The notes under the pieces are model-generated. The model was not told the origin of the DNA. It was given only the letters and a program-made list of their open reading frames with translations, and did no database searches. A DNA stretch of 64,000 bases. Source: Chaetoceros tenuissimus. Taxonomy: Eukaryota; Bacillariophyta; Thalassiosirophyceae; Chaetocerotales; Chaetocerotaceae. Shown piece after piece: positions 20,908-31,552 of the stretch (its first letter is position 1; each line of letters begins with the position of its first letter). Made by a program: the position numbers and the translations under genes. The DNA lies in the NCBI GenBank assembly GCA_021927905.1, contig BLLK01000058.1, forward strand, positions 868,001 through 932,000, written 5' to 3'.

Positions 20908-21646
20908 TATGTTGCTATGTTTTCTATTATTCAAAGAATGCAATTGCAGTTATGTATGGATATTGTTCTTTCTATTGTAGATCTAGGAGAAGTTTTTCGG
21001 TGAAATAAAAAAGAAGATGAATCAAACCATCACCAAGCAATCACTGATCCCTTGATCACCACACAAACGATCACCACACAAACCTCTGGAGAAGGGAGGA
21101 AAAAAGTGTCCAGTATGACTTCAACATACGCTACTTCTCTCCTCCTTCCTTTCCCTATCCGATTGATTTTCTACCAGCTCAACACTTGCTTGAAATAAAA
21201 GATCTCATTCGCTCGCCATCGGCGAACTACTTGCTCGCTTGTCGCACCTTTACACGATTTCAAAGTGCGCGATAAAACGAAATTATACTAATCCCATCTA
21301 GAGGAGCTATGAAAACACATATTTATTCATCAATAGCTTATATATTCATGAACCTTTATACTATGGCTTACTTATACAAGGTATTGGACTGATTTTTAAT
21401 TTAGAAATAATGCAAAACATATCAAAAGCAGCATGTTCCAAAATTTAAAAGTCTAAATAGATCCAAGACGGCTTGTCAAAAAAGGGCTTTTTAGTCATTT
21501 TGAACCTCGCCGCGTTCTCAGTTACCCTCTTTTCCAAGCGTTGGAAACCCAAATAACACAATAATCAGGTAAACATACCATACCTTTTTGTAATCATAGG
21601 TAGTTGAAAAAGAAATAGCAAGCATTATAATATACAATAGGTAGCC
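20908..21646. promoter_or_regulatory. Divergent intergenic region
   Basis: About 740 bp between divergent starts. A 15-bp tandem duplication of GATCACCACACAAAC lies near 21054-21083. A GC-richer stretch with CTCGC and TCGGCGA units follows near 21205-21260. I see no gene. Confidence 0.45.
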
Positions 21647-23614
21647 ATGCCTCATTTGATAATGATGGGGAAATCGAAAAATTCCAGCAGTGAAGACACA
21701 AAGCAAGGTAAACCACCCCTAACTGCTGCCATGAATGACATGTCCGATACATCTACTTCTTCAAATGCTGCTGCTGCTGCCATGAAGAAAGAAAAAGATC
21801 AATCCATGTCTACAGATAAAGTTTCAGGTTCGGCTGCTGGAAATATCAAGACAGATACATCTCAAAATTCTCAACCTATAATTACACCTCACAAACCAAA
21901 TGAAAATACCCCCGAAAAAGTGACAGCTGGCGGTGACGATATCACAGATGATGTGAAAGAAAGTAAAATTTCATTTGAAAGCTCTGAAAAAGAAAAAGAT
22001 GGATCAGCTACACCAGCCATAGCTAGTAGTACTAGTCAAGCTGTCGTATCTGTCGAAACAAAAGCAGACACAAATGAATTGGATGCAGCTAGATGTGTAA
22101 CGACTGAGAAGAAAAATGAGCAACCTACTCCTGCCGAATCTACAGAGAAAGAGAAAAAGAAAGCTCCAGAGATTAATTTGAAGTCACCGGAGCCAACTTA
22201 TCATCCATACTTTCCTCCCCATCCTCCATCTGCAAAGGGACATCCTAATTTTGCTGCACCATGGTTTACCCCAAATGCAATGCATGGACATCCTCCTCCA
22301 CCGCCTCATATGAATCCATACTTTAACCATCCTGCCGCGTTTCCACCTATGCCAATCCATGCTCCTTTTACACCCGTTGCTCTTCCAAATGGGTATTTTC
22401 CCTCGCCTCCACAATACTTCACGGATCCTAGGATGGCTTCTACTCCAAAGGGGATGCCTCCTTCTCAATCTCGTCAAAATTACTTTCCATATCATGGATA
22501 CTATGCAAATTCTCCTCTCAAAACTGATAAGCGAAAACTTGAAGAACACGATCAAAAGCTTTCTAAAAGCAATGTGAAAAGTGAAAGCGCTGCAATTTCC
22601 AAGCCAGAAAATAAACGTGCGAAAATAGAGGAACATGAAAGAGCTGCTGTTTTGAATATACCACCGGCAACACCGAATGCACCGGTACAGCATCATGGCA
22701 TGTCTATTCCTATGCATTTGGTACCTCCACCTATGCACTTTTTCCCTCATACACCAGCAATGGCCCATGCGCTTCCTCATGTACCTCCACCTACTACACC
22801 TCGTCTACATCCATATTCTACTTCCTCTATTCCACCGTCTCATGACTCACAGTCAGCCCCAAAAGAGCATGTAACAGTGACTCAAAATGGATATGCGCCA
22901 CCATTAAGATCAATGGTGAAACAATCAAATGAAGTGGATAATAATGCACCGAAAGAGCAAAAACCTAAATCAGACGATTGTCAAGGGAACTGTATAAGAA
23001 TGGCTTTCAATAGGGATACTATTCCAGATGGATACTTTTTGACACCACAACATGAGTTACCAGAATTTCATTTGTTGATAAATTACCCACAACATGTCAA
23101 TTTACGTCGTAAATGGGCGACTTCAATGCGATGTGTCATGTGTGGCGAAGATAGACCTACTGTACAAACCAAGAACAAAAGTGGTCAGCCTTCATTCTCT
23201 CAAGCGGAATATATTATTCCTAGACAGAACAAGGGACTATGTACCGATTGTGATATTGCTATTTGGAAGATTGCAGATACAGGAGCATTCATCAAATGGT
23301 GCAAGGGCTGTAAAAACTTTCGTCCATGGCGTTCATTTGGGAATAAGCACTTTGCAACGAAATGTACACGTTGCCGTGACAAACAAAAGGAAAAGTATGC
23401 GCAAAAAGTTCAGGAAAAAATTGATTCAGGTGAATTACAGCATTGGAAGCCATTAGGTTCTATGAAAAAAAATGCAGGTGGAGTTGTTCAAGAAACGAAA
23501 AAGACTAGAACTCCAGCCAAAAGAGGTAACGGTGAAGATTCTAGGAAGGGCCAGACACCAAGTAGCGGTAGCAAGGGGCTTTTGTCACTACTCTATGCGA
23601 CTGATCAGATTTGA
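21647..23614 (+). CDS. Pro/His-rich protein with C-terminal CxxC zinc domain
   Basis: A 655-aa protein I cannot place in a named family. Residues 1-185 are low-complexity Ser/Thr/Lys/Glu. Residues 185-430 are rich in Pro, His, Met and Tyr (PPPPPH-type runs), a composition common in RNA-binding or transcription co-regulator proteins. The C-terminal part (about 440-595) looks globular, with four CxxC pairs: CVMC, CTDC, CKGC and CTRC. The last two form CKGCKNFRPWRSFGNKH...CTRCR, a pattern like Stc1-type zinc fingers. A basic tail (KKTRTPAKR) could direct it to the nucleus. Gene regulation is a plausible role but an inference. Confidence 0.8.
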   Translation: MPHLIMMGKSKNSSSEDTKQGKPPLTAAMNDMSDTSTSSNAAAAAMKKEKDQSMSTDKVSGSAAGNIKTDTSQNSQPIITPHKPNENTPEKVTAGGDDITDDVKESKISFESSEKEKDGSATPAIASSTSQAVVSVETKADTNELDAARCVTTEKKNEQPTPAESTEKEKKKAPEINLKSPEPTYHPYFPPHPPSAKGHPNFAAPWFTPNAMHGHPPPPPHMNPYFNHPAAFPPMPIHAPFTPVALPNGYFPSPPQYFTDPRMASTPKGMPPSQSRQNYFPYHGYYANSPLKTDKRKLEEHDQKLSKSNVKSESAAISKPENKRAKIEEHERAAVLNIPPATPNAPVQHHGMSIPMHLVPPPMHFFPHTPAMAHALPHVPPPTTPRLHPYSTSSIPPSHDSQSAPKEHVTVTQNGYAPPLRSMVKQSNEVDNNAPKEQKPKSDDCQGNCIRMAFNRDTIPDGYFLTPQHELPEFHLLINYPQHVNLRRKWATSMRCVMCGEDRPTVQTKNKSGQPSFSQAEYIIPRQNKGLCTDCDIAIWKIADTGAFIKWCKGCKNFRPWRSFGNKHFATKCTRCRDKQKEKYAQKVQEKIDSGELQHWKPLGSMKKNAGGVVQETKKTRTPAKRGNGEDSRKGQTPSSGSKGLLSLLYATDQI

Positions 23615-24312
23615 GAAGCTTTTCATGTTGATGCAAAATGGAAAAAGCTAGCTGTTAGTTGAGACAATAATTCAAAAGTAAAATACGCGTCCTATGCATA
23701 TTTTTTGTATTTCTTACTTAGGCATACTAATATGGACTGGAGTTCAACTGATATGTAATTGATTCTCAAGACCAGATCCTGATGCTGAGCTGGTATTGAT
23801 GTCTAAATACATTAGCTGTACCAGTTTATTTTGAATGTATTATCACGTTGCGACACGATCCAGATTGATGAGCTTGGAAAACGTCCCAATCTGCATCGCT
23901 TCAATTTCAACATGAAGTATGGTAAAGTATGGTGGCATTATTTAGTTCAACAAACAACTTTCGAATCGGAATGTTCAAGTCTGGTTGAGGTTTGTCTAAA
24001 TATCATTTTTAGTCACACCGAGTCGCGAAGCGAAGGAACTCAGACGGCTTCGTTGCCGGGAGATGGTCTGCATTAGTTGAATTGAACTTTGTCGCTTTCA
24101 AGATTTTGCAACGATGACGATGGGGTAAGAATTTGCAAAAATGCCCTTGATAATGAACATATTCTGATCGACTACTAGAGAGAACCTATGTTGTAATAGT
24201 CGAACGAACACCTTGAAGAATTTGAAGGTTTAGTTTCAGCGTGCCAAATACTTTTTCGAATAAAATGGATTTATAAAATTATATTAGTATTTGTCTTTCA
24301 TTGATTTACTCT
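23615..24312. other. Intergenic region between convergent genes
   Basis: About 700 bp with no supportable gene. One 81-codon frame (23831-24076) has no recognisable feature. A GC-rich patch near 24010-24062 carries CGCGAAGCGAAGG and can fold back on itself, but it is not a tRNA or a known RNA. Confidence 0.45.
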
Positions 24313-26107
24313 TTATTCCCACTCAATGGTTGCTGGAGGCTTGGAACTAATATCATAACAGACTCTGTTAATTCCACGGACCTCGTTGATAATTCTACTC
24401 GACATGTTGCTCATTACTTCATATGGCAAGTGGTAAAAATCTGCAGTCATGTAATCTGTGGTCTCAACACAACGGATAGCACATACGTTTTCATAGGTGC
24501 GACCATCTCCCATAACTCCTACACTCTTCACAGTTGGCATCAATACAACGAATGCCTGGCCAATAGCACGGTAGTGACCTGACTTGTACAATTCTTCAAT
24601 CATGATAGCATCTGCATGTCTAAGAATTTCAGCATGCTTCTTGTTGACTTCTCCAAGAATGCGGATAGCAAGTCCAGGACCTGGGAAAGGATGGCGCCAA
24701 ACACTAACTTCATCTATTCCAAGAGCAATTCCAAGCGCACGAACTTCGTCCTTGAAAAGTTCACGGAGTGGTTCGATCAGTTTCAATTTCATAGTAGCTG
24801 GAAGTCCTCCAACATTGTGATGTGTCTTAATAGTAGCTGAAGGTCCCTTGTATGAAATAGATTCAATAACATCTGGGTAGAGAGTTCCTTGTAACAACCA
24901 ATCACAATGTCCAAACTCTTTCTCAATCTTTTCTGCCTCCTCTTGGAAGATATCAATAAAAGTTCCTCCAATAATCTTACGCTTTCTCTCAGGATCGGTA
25001 ACTCCCTCTAGAAGCCCCATAAATCTATCAGCAGCATCAATACATCTCAGATCGACACCACAGTCTTCTCTCAATCTCTTCAGTACATTCTTAGCTTCAT
25101 CCTTACGAAGACATCCATTATCAACCATAACAGCATGGAATCTATGTCCAATAGCCTTATTCATGAGAACTGCAGCAACAGTGGAATCTACTCCTCCACT
25201 GACAGCTCCAATAACGTGCCCATGTTCCCCAACTTGTTTGCGTACACTCTCAATAAATTCGTTTGCGTAATCAGTCATTACCCAGTCTTGCTTTGCCCCA
25301 GCAATGTTTACAACAAAGTTTTTCAAAATATCAGCTCCACGAGGAGAATGGGTTACTTCAGGATGGAATTGAAGTCCCCACATTTTCTTGTCTTCATTCT
25401 CAATAGCTACGAAATCAGCATTTGAAGTTCCAGCTACAGATTGTATTGTGAGATCTTTACTCTACACAGATGGAAACGTACTAATCACAAGCAATACTCA
25501 CCAGCTTTTTTGAAGCCCTCTGGGACAGCATGAAGCTTATCTCCATGACTCATCCACATTTGAAATTCCTCAGGAAGGCCATCAAACAAACGACTTTGAC
25601 ATCCCTCAATTCTCTTTACCATAGCTTTTCCATACTCCCTCTCTTGTCCAGGAGCAACCTTTCCTCCAAAAACATGAGCCAACTCTTGCATACCATAACA
25701 GATTCCGAGGACAGGAATATCACGTTCAGCAATCATATCCCAAATCTCTTTGGAAACGTGTGGTGCCCCCTCTTCGTAAACAGAGTTTGGTCCTCCAGAA
25801 AGGATAATAGCAGTAAGGTTATGTGGTGCGAGTTCTTCAATTGGTACGAGGCAGGAGTAAAGCTCACAGTATACGTTCATTTCACGAACACGACGTGCAA
25901 TGAGGTGGGAGTATTGAGATCCAAAATCAAGAATCGCAACCTGTGGTCTATTTCATTGTAATGCGTGTTTAGATTCATGGAATATGAATATACTTGTTTC
26001 TCATTATTCATACAAGTATCTTGATAACATATATTGTAAAGCAGCAAAAGAACTCACCTATCAAGATTCCCAAGCTGGGAAGACTGCTTCAAGTATTCTT
26101 CAGACAT
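24313..26107 (-). CDS. guaA: GMP synthase (glutamine-hydrolysing), 3 exons
   Basis: Converts XMP to GMP using glutamine and ATP, the last step of guanine nucleotide synthesis. I read three exons: 26107-26058, 25947-25502 and 25433-24313, with introns of 110 and 68 bp (GT-AG, phases 2 and 1), giving 538 aa. The class-I glutamine amidotransferase domain comes first, with catalytic Cys100 in GICYG and the His-Glu pair in FHPEVTHS. Next is the ATP pyrophosphatase domain with its P-loop SGGVDST, then the C-terminal dimerisation domain ending KPPATIEWE, the normal GMP synthase C-terminus. Full length and intact. It sits 332 bp from the divergent p24 gene. Confidence 0.96.
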
Positions 26108-26439
26108 TTTAGAGTTTGTACAAATTATAAATTATTGATATCAATGAAGGTGTAATTAGAACAATTGTAATTCATGCAGTTGAGATCTAATGTATTGATT
26201 GTTTCTTTTCAATCGAAAAGGTTCATCAATGGTTGGGAGATGACCCCTACCTGATATGGTTGCAGAAGTTGGGACTTGATTTGTGTTTTAGGTTATGATC
26301 TCTCTTTCAGTTGGAAACAAAACGGGCAGAAAAACAAAACCTTTCACTTTGGCTTGCTTGTTGGAGTGCAATGCAAAAATTGGATACATCGGCAATCATT
26401 AGGGAGCTATTTCACCTCTATTACAACCCATAGTCAAGG
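26108..26439. promoter_or_regulatory. Divergent promoter region
   Basis: This 332-bp interval separates the start codons of GMP synthase (minus) and the p24 receptor (plus) and must hold both promoters. No clear TATA box or repeat is seen. Confidence 0.45.
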
Positions 26440-27480
26440 ATGTCATCGTCTAAATCATCTATATCATTGCTACTGTTGCTATCTTGGATCACCGGAATAT
26501 GCCAAGGTTTCCCCATGCTCTTTGAGGCTATTAATAGTAATCAAGTGGTGAGTTCGCACAAGATATATAATTGCACATCATTTATTTTGTTATGAGATGA
26601 AGGACTATGGGAAGCGTAAATTATTAGTATGTGATGATAACTCTCAAGTATTAATTTTATAAAATGAGAGAGAAAATCATCCATTCCTCTGTCCTTTAGA
26701 CTCACCTATCTTTTTTCTTTCCTTGGCTTTGCTTGTACCTTGCTCTTTCGACATCTTTTTTCAACGTTTTCTCTAATAAATCTAAATAAATAGTGCATGG
26801 ACTACAATATTCCCGACGGAGATGACGCACACCTTCTTTTTCTTCCCCTCCCAGACGACATTGAGCACGAAGTAGAAGATTGGTTCTACACTGAACTTTC
26901 CGAAATGACAAGACCCGATTCGGTGCAATTTCTCAAAGATCTATCCAACATGCCAAAAGACATAATGGAAAAAATCAGAAAGCATAAAACTAGGGCAAGA
27001 CTCACAGTCAATGTCGAAGAAGAAGAAACAAAGAACATTGTTCGTAATGCATACTTGACTTATTTCCGTCCTACTATTCTACATGATTTGACAAAAAGTG
27101 AGAGGGGACAGGGATGGGATGTGACACGTGGAAATTATAGATTTTGCATTCATGTTCGTGGTCAGGGATCTGCGAGAATTATTTTTGATGCTATTAAAGT
27201 ATCAGAGTATGAAAAGAAGGCACAGAGGAAACATGTGGTAAAGAAGGAACATTTGACTCCTTTAGAGAGGTCTTTGGAGGATACTTCTGCTACTGCCAAA
27301 ACTATCATTGATGACATGCATTATATGGAAAAGAGAGAGATTCGAATGAAGAGAACTGCAGATGGTACTAATTCCAGAATCAAGTGGTTCTCTTACCTCA
27401 GCATTAGTATTTTGATGGGTGTGACTTACTTCCAGATGACTCATTTGAAGGGATATTTCAAAAAGAAGAAGGTATTGTAA
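26440..27480 (+). CDS. p24/TMED family ER-Golgi cargo receptor, 2 exons
   Basis: p24 proteins cycle between ER and Golgi in COPI/COPII vesicles and help select cargo. The large exon (26794-27480) holds a GOLD domain, a coiled-coil-like stem, one membrane span (WFSYLSISILMGVTYF) and a short lysine-rich cytosolic tail ending KKKKVL. It has no signal peptide. A small upstream exon (26440-26547) supplies one: MSSSKSSISLLLLLSWITGI. The splice GTG|GTGAGT to ATAG|TGC keeps frame and places a cysteine at the start of exon 2, to pair with the second GOLD cysteine in YRFCIHV. The joined protein is 264 aa. The intron is 246 bp, long for this window. Confidence 0.82.
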
Positions 27481-27703
27481 AAAGTCATAAAATTTGGGAC
27501 GTGCTTTTGGATTAGGATACAACCAGATAAAAATAAATTCCAACATTTTTCAGAAATCTGACAAATGTACAAGAATAGAATATTTTCTTATTCGTAAGTT
27601 AGTATCATGCCTGGTGTAAGTGTTGCTAGCTTAACTTTCAATTAAATATGTGCGATGTAATGAAATCTTTTCAAATGGACTTGCTTTCCTCATCAATACT
27701 CAC

Positions 27704-29290
27704 TTATCCCTCGATATCGTCATCAACTTCTCTAAAGTATCTGAAAAATGCCTGGAACAATTCATGTCCATTGGTCAGATCAACCATTCCCATGACTTCT
27801 CTACAACTGTGCATACTCAATTGAGGCATTCCAGCGTCTACAGTTCTGATACCGGTATTTGCGGAAAGCATTGGTCCAATGGTCGACCCACAAGGGCAAT
27901 CATTTCTCACTACAAACTCTTGAAGTGGAATGATTCCTGCCTTTCTAGTAATCTCTCTGACAATGAAACCAGTAACGCCATTTGTAGTATATCTCTGATT
28001 CTGATTGGTCTTCATTACAACTCCGTTGTTCATATAAGGTGAATGATTCTTTTCGTGCTTAGATGGAAAGTTTGGATGAATAGCATGGGCTTGATCAACA
28101 GAAAAGATAAATGATTTACGGATAGAAGCACTGTAAAGATCCGGGTCGAGGACACCAGGGTTTGGACTAAGTGCAGTGGAAATACGACGAACAGCTTCAG
28201 AAACTATAGGTGAACCTGCTCCATGTGCCGATGTACTTCCCACTTCTTCGTGATCAAAAAGACAAACCTGGTAAAAAATGTAATTTGAGTAAGAAAAAGA
28301 CACAAGATGCACATCACAAGGCAAAACTGTATACTCACCATTGAAATATCACAGTCATTCTCGAAATCAGCGCCATTGGTGTAAGCAGTAAGAGATTCAA
28401 TTGATACAAAACAAGTTGCCTGATTATCTAATCTTGCAGAGTACAAAAACTCATCATTGATTCCTCCAAGGCATGCTGGTTGAGTATCAAAAAGATTTAA
28501 TTCAAAATCAGCGATATCTTTTACTTCAATATCCAACTCTTTTGCAATCAATTGAAGCAAGAGAGGATCTTGCGATTTTTGCCAAAAGTCCTGATCTCCA
28601 GTCAATTGCTTTGTAACTCCGTCCATGAGAATACCAGCAGTCCCAAGAATAGGCGCAAGGTGAGTCTCCTTATTCACAGTCAATGCTTTTCTTTCCTCAG
28701 CTGTTTTGAGGTGAATACAAAGCGATGAAACTCTTGCAATAGGTTTGTTAATTTTGACAAATTTCTGCACAACTTTTCCTCCTTCACGCACCAATACACG
28801 CCCCGAAATTCCAAGATCTCTGTCCAGCCATGTATGCCATAGTCCTCCACCATAGCATTCAACTCCAAGCATGACACATCCCGACGCAGAAGCCTTTGAC
28901 TTTGGTTTTACCTTTAGGTTTGGTGAATCAGTGTGACCTTTATATCACCACAGATTGAATGTTAATCGTATTGCTCAAGATATAGAAAAGAAGCAAGCGC
29001 ATGTCATTGTATTATTCTTTTCACTCACCTCCAATAATTTTAAAGCCATTTCCAGGTTGGTACTGCTTTCCAACTGCAAATGCAACCAAAGTAGTCCTGT
29101 TAAAAGTGTAGTAGTACTTTCCTCCCGGTTCAAGTTTTCCAGCAAATGGTTCACGTTTAGAAAGCTGTTGATATCCTGCAGCTTTGAGTTTGTCAACATT
29201 GTTTTGAACGACATGATAGTTATCAGGACTTGCAGTGAAGAATTCACATGCCTTTTCTGCGAATGGAATATATTTGGACAGATCCTTCAT
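27704..29290 (-). CDS. DNPEP: Aspartyl aminopeptidase (M18), 3 exons
   Basis: A cytosolic zinc metallopeptidase that removes N-terminal Asp/Glu. Exons 29290-29029, 28937-28339 and 28267-27704 are joined by introns of 91 and 71 bp with GT-AG ends. The product is 474 aa, matching the human enzyme's usual length. Typical motifs are the metal-binding histidine in GGHTDSPNLKVKP (formed across the first splice), LDNQATC, DHEEVGSTSAHGAGSP and AHAIHPNFPSKHE. A GNVVMKTNQNQRYTT-like segment and the final HSCREVMG block are also as expected. The downstream Met at 29290 was chosen because the frame upstream starts only with a non-ATG codon. The product looks complete and active. Confidence 0.95.
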
Positions 29291-29873
29291 CTTTTCTTTT
29301 TTCAAAAGGTCTATGCAATTAAATTTTTGCACAGTAAATATGATCCGATGACCTGCACTTCAAACAATGGAAAATGAAAATGTGAAGAGGACATCATGTT
29401 CCTTTTGCTCTGTGCTGTGTGGTGCTGCATGCTTGCATGCAGATCTGTGATAAACATGTCTATATGGTAGTAGAAACGGTTTCTATGTGTACAAGCCAAT
29501 TTTCCAATTGGCTAGGGTTCGGATCCAAAAAGACTGATTGAATTTTGCTGAATTTTGACACCTCAACATGTTGAATGTCGCAGGGTGATTTGTGGTGATG
29601 CCCTTCTCACAAATTCAGATGAAATTGCAAAATGAATCTATTGCAATAGCACCAATCATAAAAAAGAACTCTTTTGAATAGGAGAGCTTCATGGAATCGG
29701 AGTGAGTCAGGTCATTTGCATTTGCAATTCAAAATTTTCGCTTACGCAAGATTACAGAGAAAGCTGAAGCCTTTCCCTTTTCTCATAAAAAGAACCTGAT
29801 CAATACAATATACATCTCATCAACCAATACAACATAGATATCATATACATCAAAACATTCTAGACATAGAAAC
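29291..29873. promoter_or_regulatory. Divergent promoter with two perfect palindromes
   Basis: About 580 bp between the starts of DNPEP (minus) and the BTB gene (plus). It contains two perfect short inverted repeats: CTGCATGC-TT-GCATGCAG at 29425-29442, and AGCCAATT-TTCC-AATTGGCT at 29494-29513. The second holds inverted CCAAT/ATTGG boxes, a known binding sequence of NF-Y type factors. Function here is inferred. Confidence 0.5.
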
Positions 29874-30632
29874 ATGGCAACCGCAAGAACATTAACACTC
29901 TCAAACCATTCCCTACACAATCTAAATTTGGATGTGCTAGACCTAGGCTATAATAAAAAACAGAAGACTGACCACCCACGCACCACTGACACCGTTCTCT
30001 TCAACATCGGTGGTCAATACTATCGCATTTCAAAATCTCTGTTGAACACACAGCCACATTCTATGCTTGCAAGATCTGCATCGGCGCAGTGGCATCAACC
30101 AAGACCCTTTGAAACTCAAGGGGATAAAGAAAATGCAATCTTTATCGATCGCAATGGAGCTAGATTCCAATATGTGCTAGACTATTTACGAGATGGAAGA
30201 ATCTTTCTCCCACTCTCGGAGTGCAGAGAATCTATCCTTTCCGAGCTAGACTTTTATGCTATTGATTATGAAGACGAATACATCATGCACTCCCCTAGTT
30301 CTCAGGGAGTAGCAATGGGTGGATTAAAACTGCTTCAGAATCAAATTCTCAAATGGCGCTGTGCAGATCTAGCTGCTGATATCGTCGAAGCTGCTTGGAA
30401 GGATGCGAAATGGACTGGAAGAGAGGGAGATCGTAAGTACCTTTCTTTTGAGCCTCATAGATTTAAAGAGCTCTGCTATCAGCTCAAGCAGGAGGATGCT
30501 ATTAGTTGGACCAATGAACATCTCATGACTTTGGGTCTAAAGATTACGAGTTTAGACCTAGACATGAGCTGCGAGAAATGCAGAGTTACTGTACAAATTG
30601 TGGAGGAACAAGAGGTTGAAAACGACTCATGA
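29874..30632 (+). CDS. BTB/POZ T1-type (KCTD-like) protein
   Basis: A 252-aa protein with a potassium-channel tetramerisation (T1)-type BTB domain at about residues 37-140. Typical features are VLFNIGGQYYRISKSLL, the FIDRNGARFQYVLDYLRDG block and ELDFYAIDYE. KCTD-type proteins form oligomers and often act as adaptors for cullin-3 ubiquitin ligases. There is no membrane segment, so it is not a channel itself. The C-terminal 100 residues include a CEKC pair and an acidic end; I do not recognise a domain there. The ATG at 29874 is the only plausible start. Confidence 0.85.
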   Translation: MATARTLTLSNHSLHNLNLDVLDLGYNKKQKTDHPRTTDTVLFNIGGQYYRISKSLLNTQPHSMLARSASAQWHQPRPFETQGDKENAIFIDRNGARFQYVLDYLRDGRIFLPLSECRESILSELDFYAIDYEDEYIMHSPSSQGVAMGGLKLLQNQILKWRCADLAADIVEAAWKDAKWTGREGDRKYLSFEPHRFKELCYQLKQEDAISWTNEHLMTLGLKITSLDLDMSCEKCRVTVQIVEEQEVENDS

Positions 30633-30926
30633 AACCGTTTGCAGATAGTGTATAATAGCTAGCATCACTATATAGTTACTATTGGATGGAGAAACACCAG
30701 AACGTAAGACTTGCTCCGACTTGGTATATTGTGAGAAGCAAGAAGTATTTTGATATCAGACGTACAACGATAGAAATCAGTCAATCTCAAAATATTATGG
30801 ATGTGATCATTTCGTAAGATAAAATAGGGCTAATATATGTTTATAAGTAGGAAAAAGTACAATGGAAATTATGAATGAATCTTCCTGTTTGGTTCTACGA
30901 GAATGCTTGGGAAAATCAAGGGGTAC

Positions 30927-31478
30927 CTTTTCTACGCGCGTTGAAAAGTGACTAGCGTTGAAAAGTGACTAGCAGCCCTTTACGCGGGAAATCACACACA
31001 AACTGGAAAGAAGTCCCATTTTATATACACCTCAATTAGACCTCAACGTATCTCAACATACAAAAATTTCAAATAAACTACTGTTGCAGAAGTCTTGTAA
31101 ATACATTCAAGAAGTATATTAGCCACTGGAACGGTCATCATAGCACGTTTATTACACTACTAACCCATATGGAAATAAACCTTTTTTTGTGGACTTTTCT
31201 ACGTGAGTTTCTCGTACTTACACATACCAGAAAATACATTAATTCAAGCGTCTATAGTGCTCGTAATATAAAAAATTTGATCCATTGTTCTCATGCAAAA
31301 TATGTTTATATATACATATAGGAGATAGATGTGTTATGGATTTATGTTTCTAGAGATTTTTTTTCAAAAAATTACATGGTGATTCTCTCCAGTTTGACCA
31401 TTGTCCGTTTGTGGTGTACTAGCTTCCACATAATAAAAGAAAAAAGTGATTAATCACTTTTCAACGCGCGTAGCTTTT
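30927..31478. mobile_element. MITE-like element 1 with 5-bp target duplication
   Basis: A 542-bp element (30932-31473) bounded by 20-bp perfect terminal inverted repeats starting CTACGCGCGTTGAAAAGTGA. It is flanked on both sides by CTTTT (30927-30931 and 31474-31478), a clean 5-bp target-site duplication. Just inside the left end the unit GTTGAAAAGTGACTAGC occurs twice in tandem. No transposase frame is present, so it is non-autonomous. The superfamily is uncertain. Confidence 0.8.
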
Positions 31479-31552
31479 GTCAAGACTAAAACTTTGGCGT
31501 TAATTTATCAAGTGTTTGATAAAAGTGAAGAAAAATATTCTTATCATAGACT

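Noticed and set aside
22184-22780. 198-codon antisense frame with many Trp/Arg/Met residues
   Set aside because: It is the complement of the Pro/His-rich coding region; the odd composition is explained by that.
24010-24062. GC-rich fold-back patch considered as a structured RNA or end of the 0.61-kb repeat
   Set aside because: It shares only a CGAAGCGA core with the repeat end and shows no further match or known RNA motif.
29490-29530. GGTTCGGATCC-like B-box suggesting a tRNA
   Set aside because: The T-arm does not pair properly and no acceptor stem, D-arm or anticodon arm can be drawn around it.
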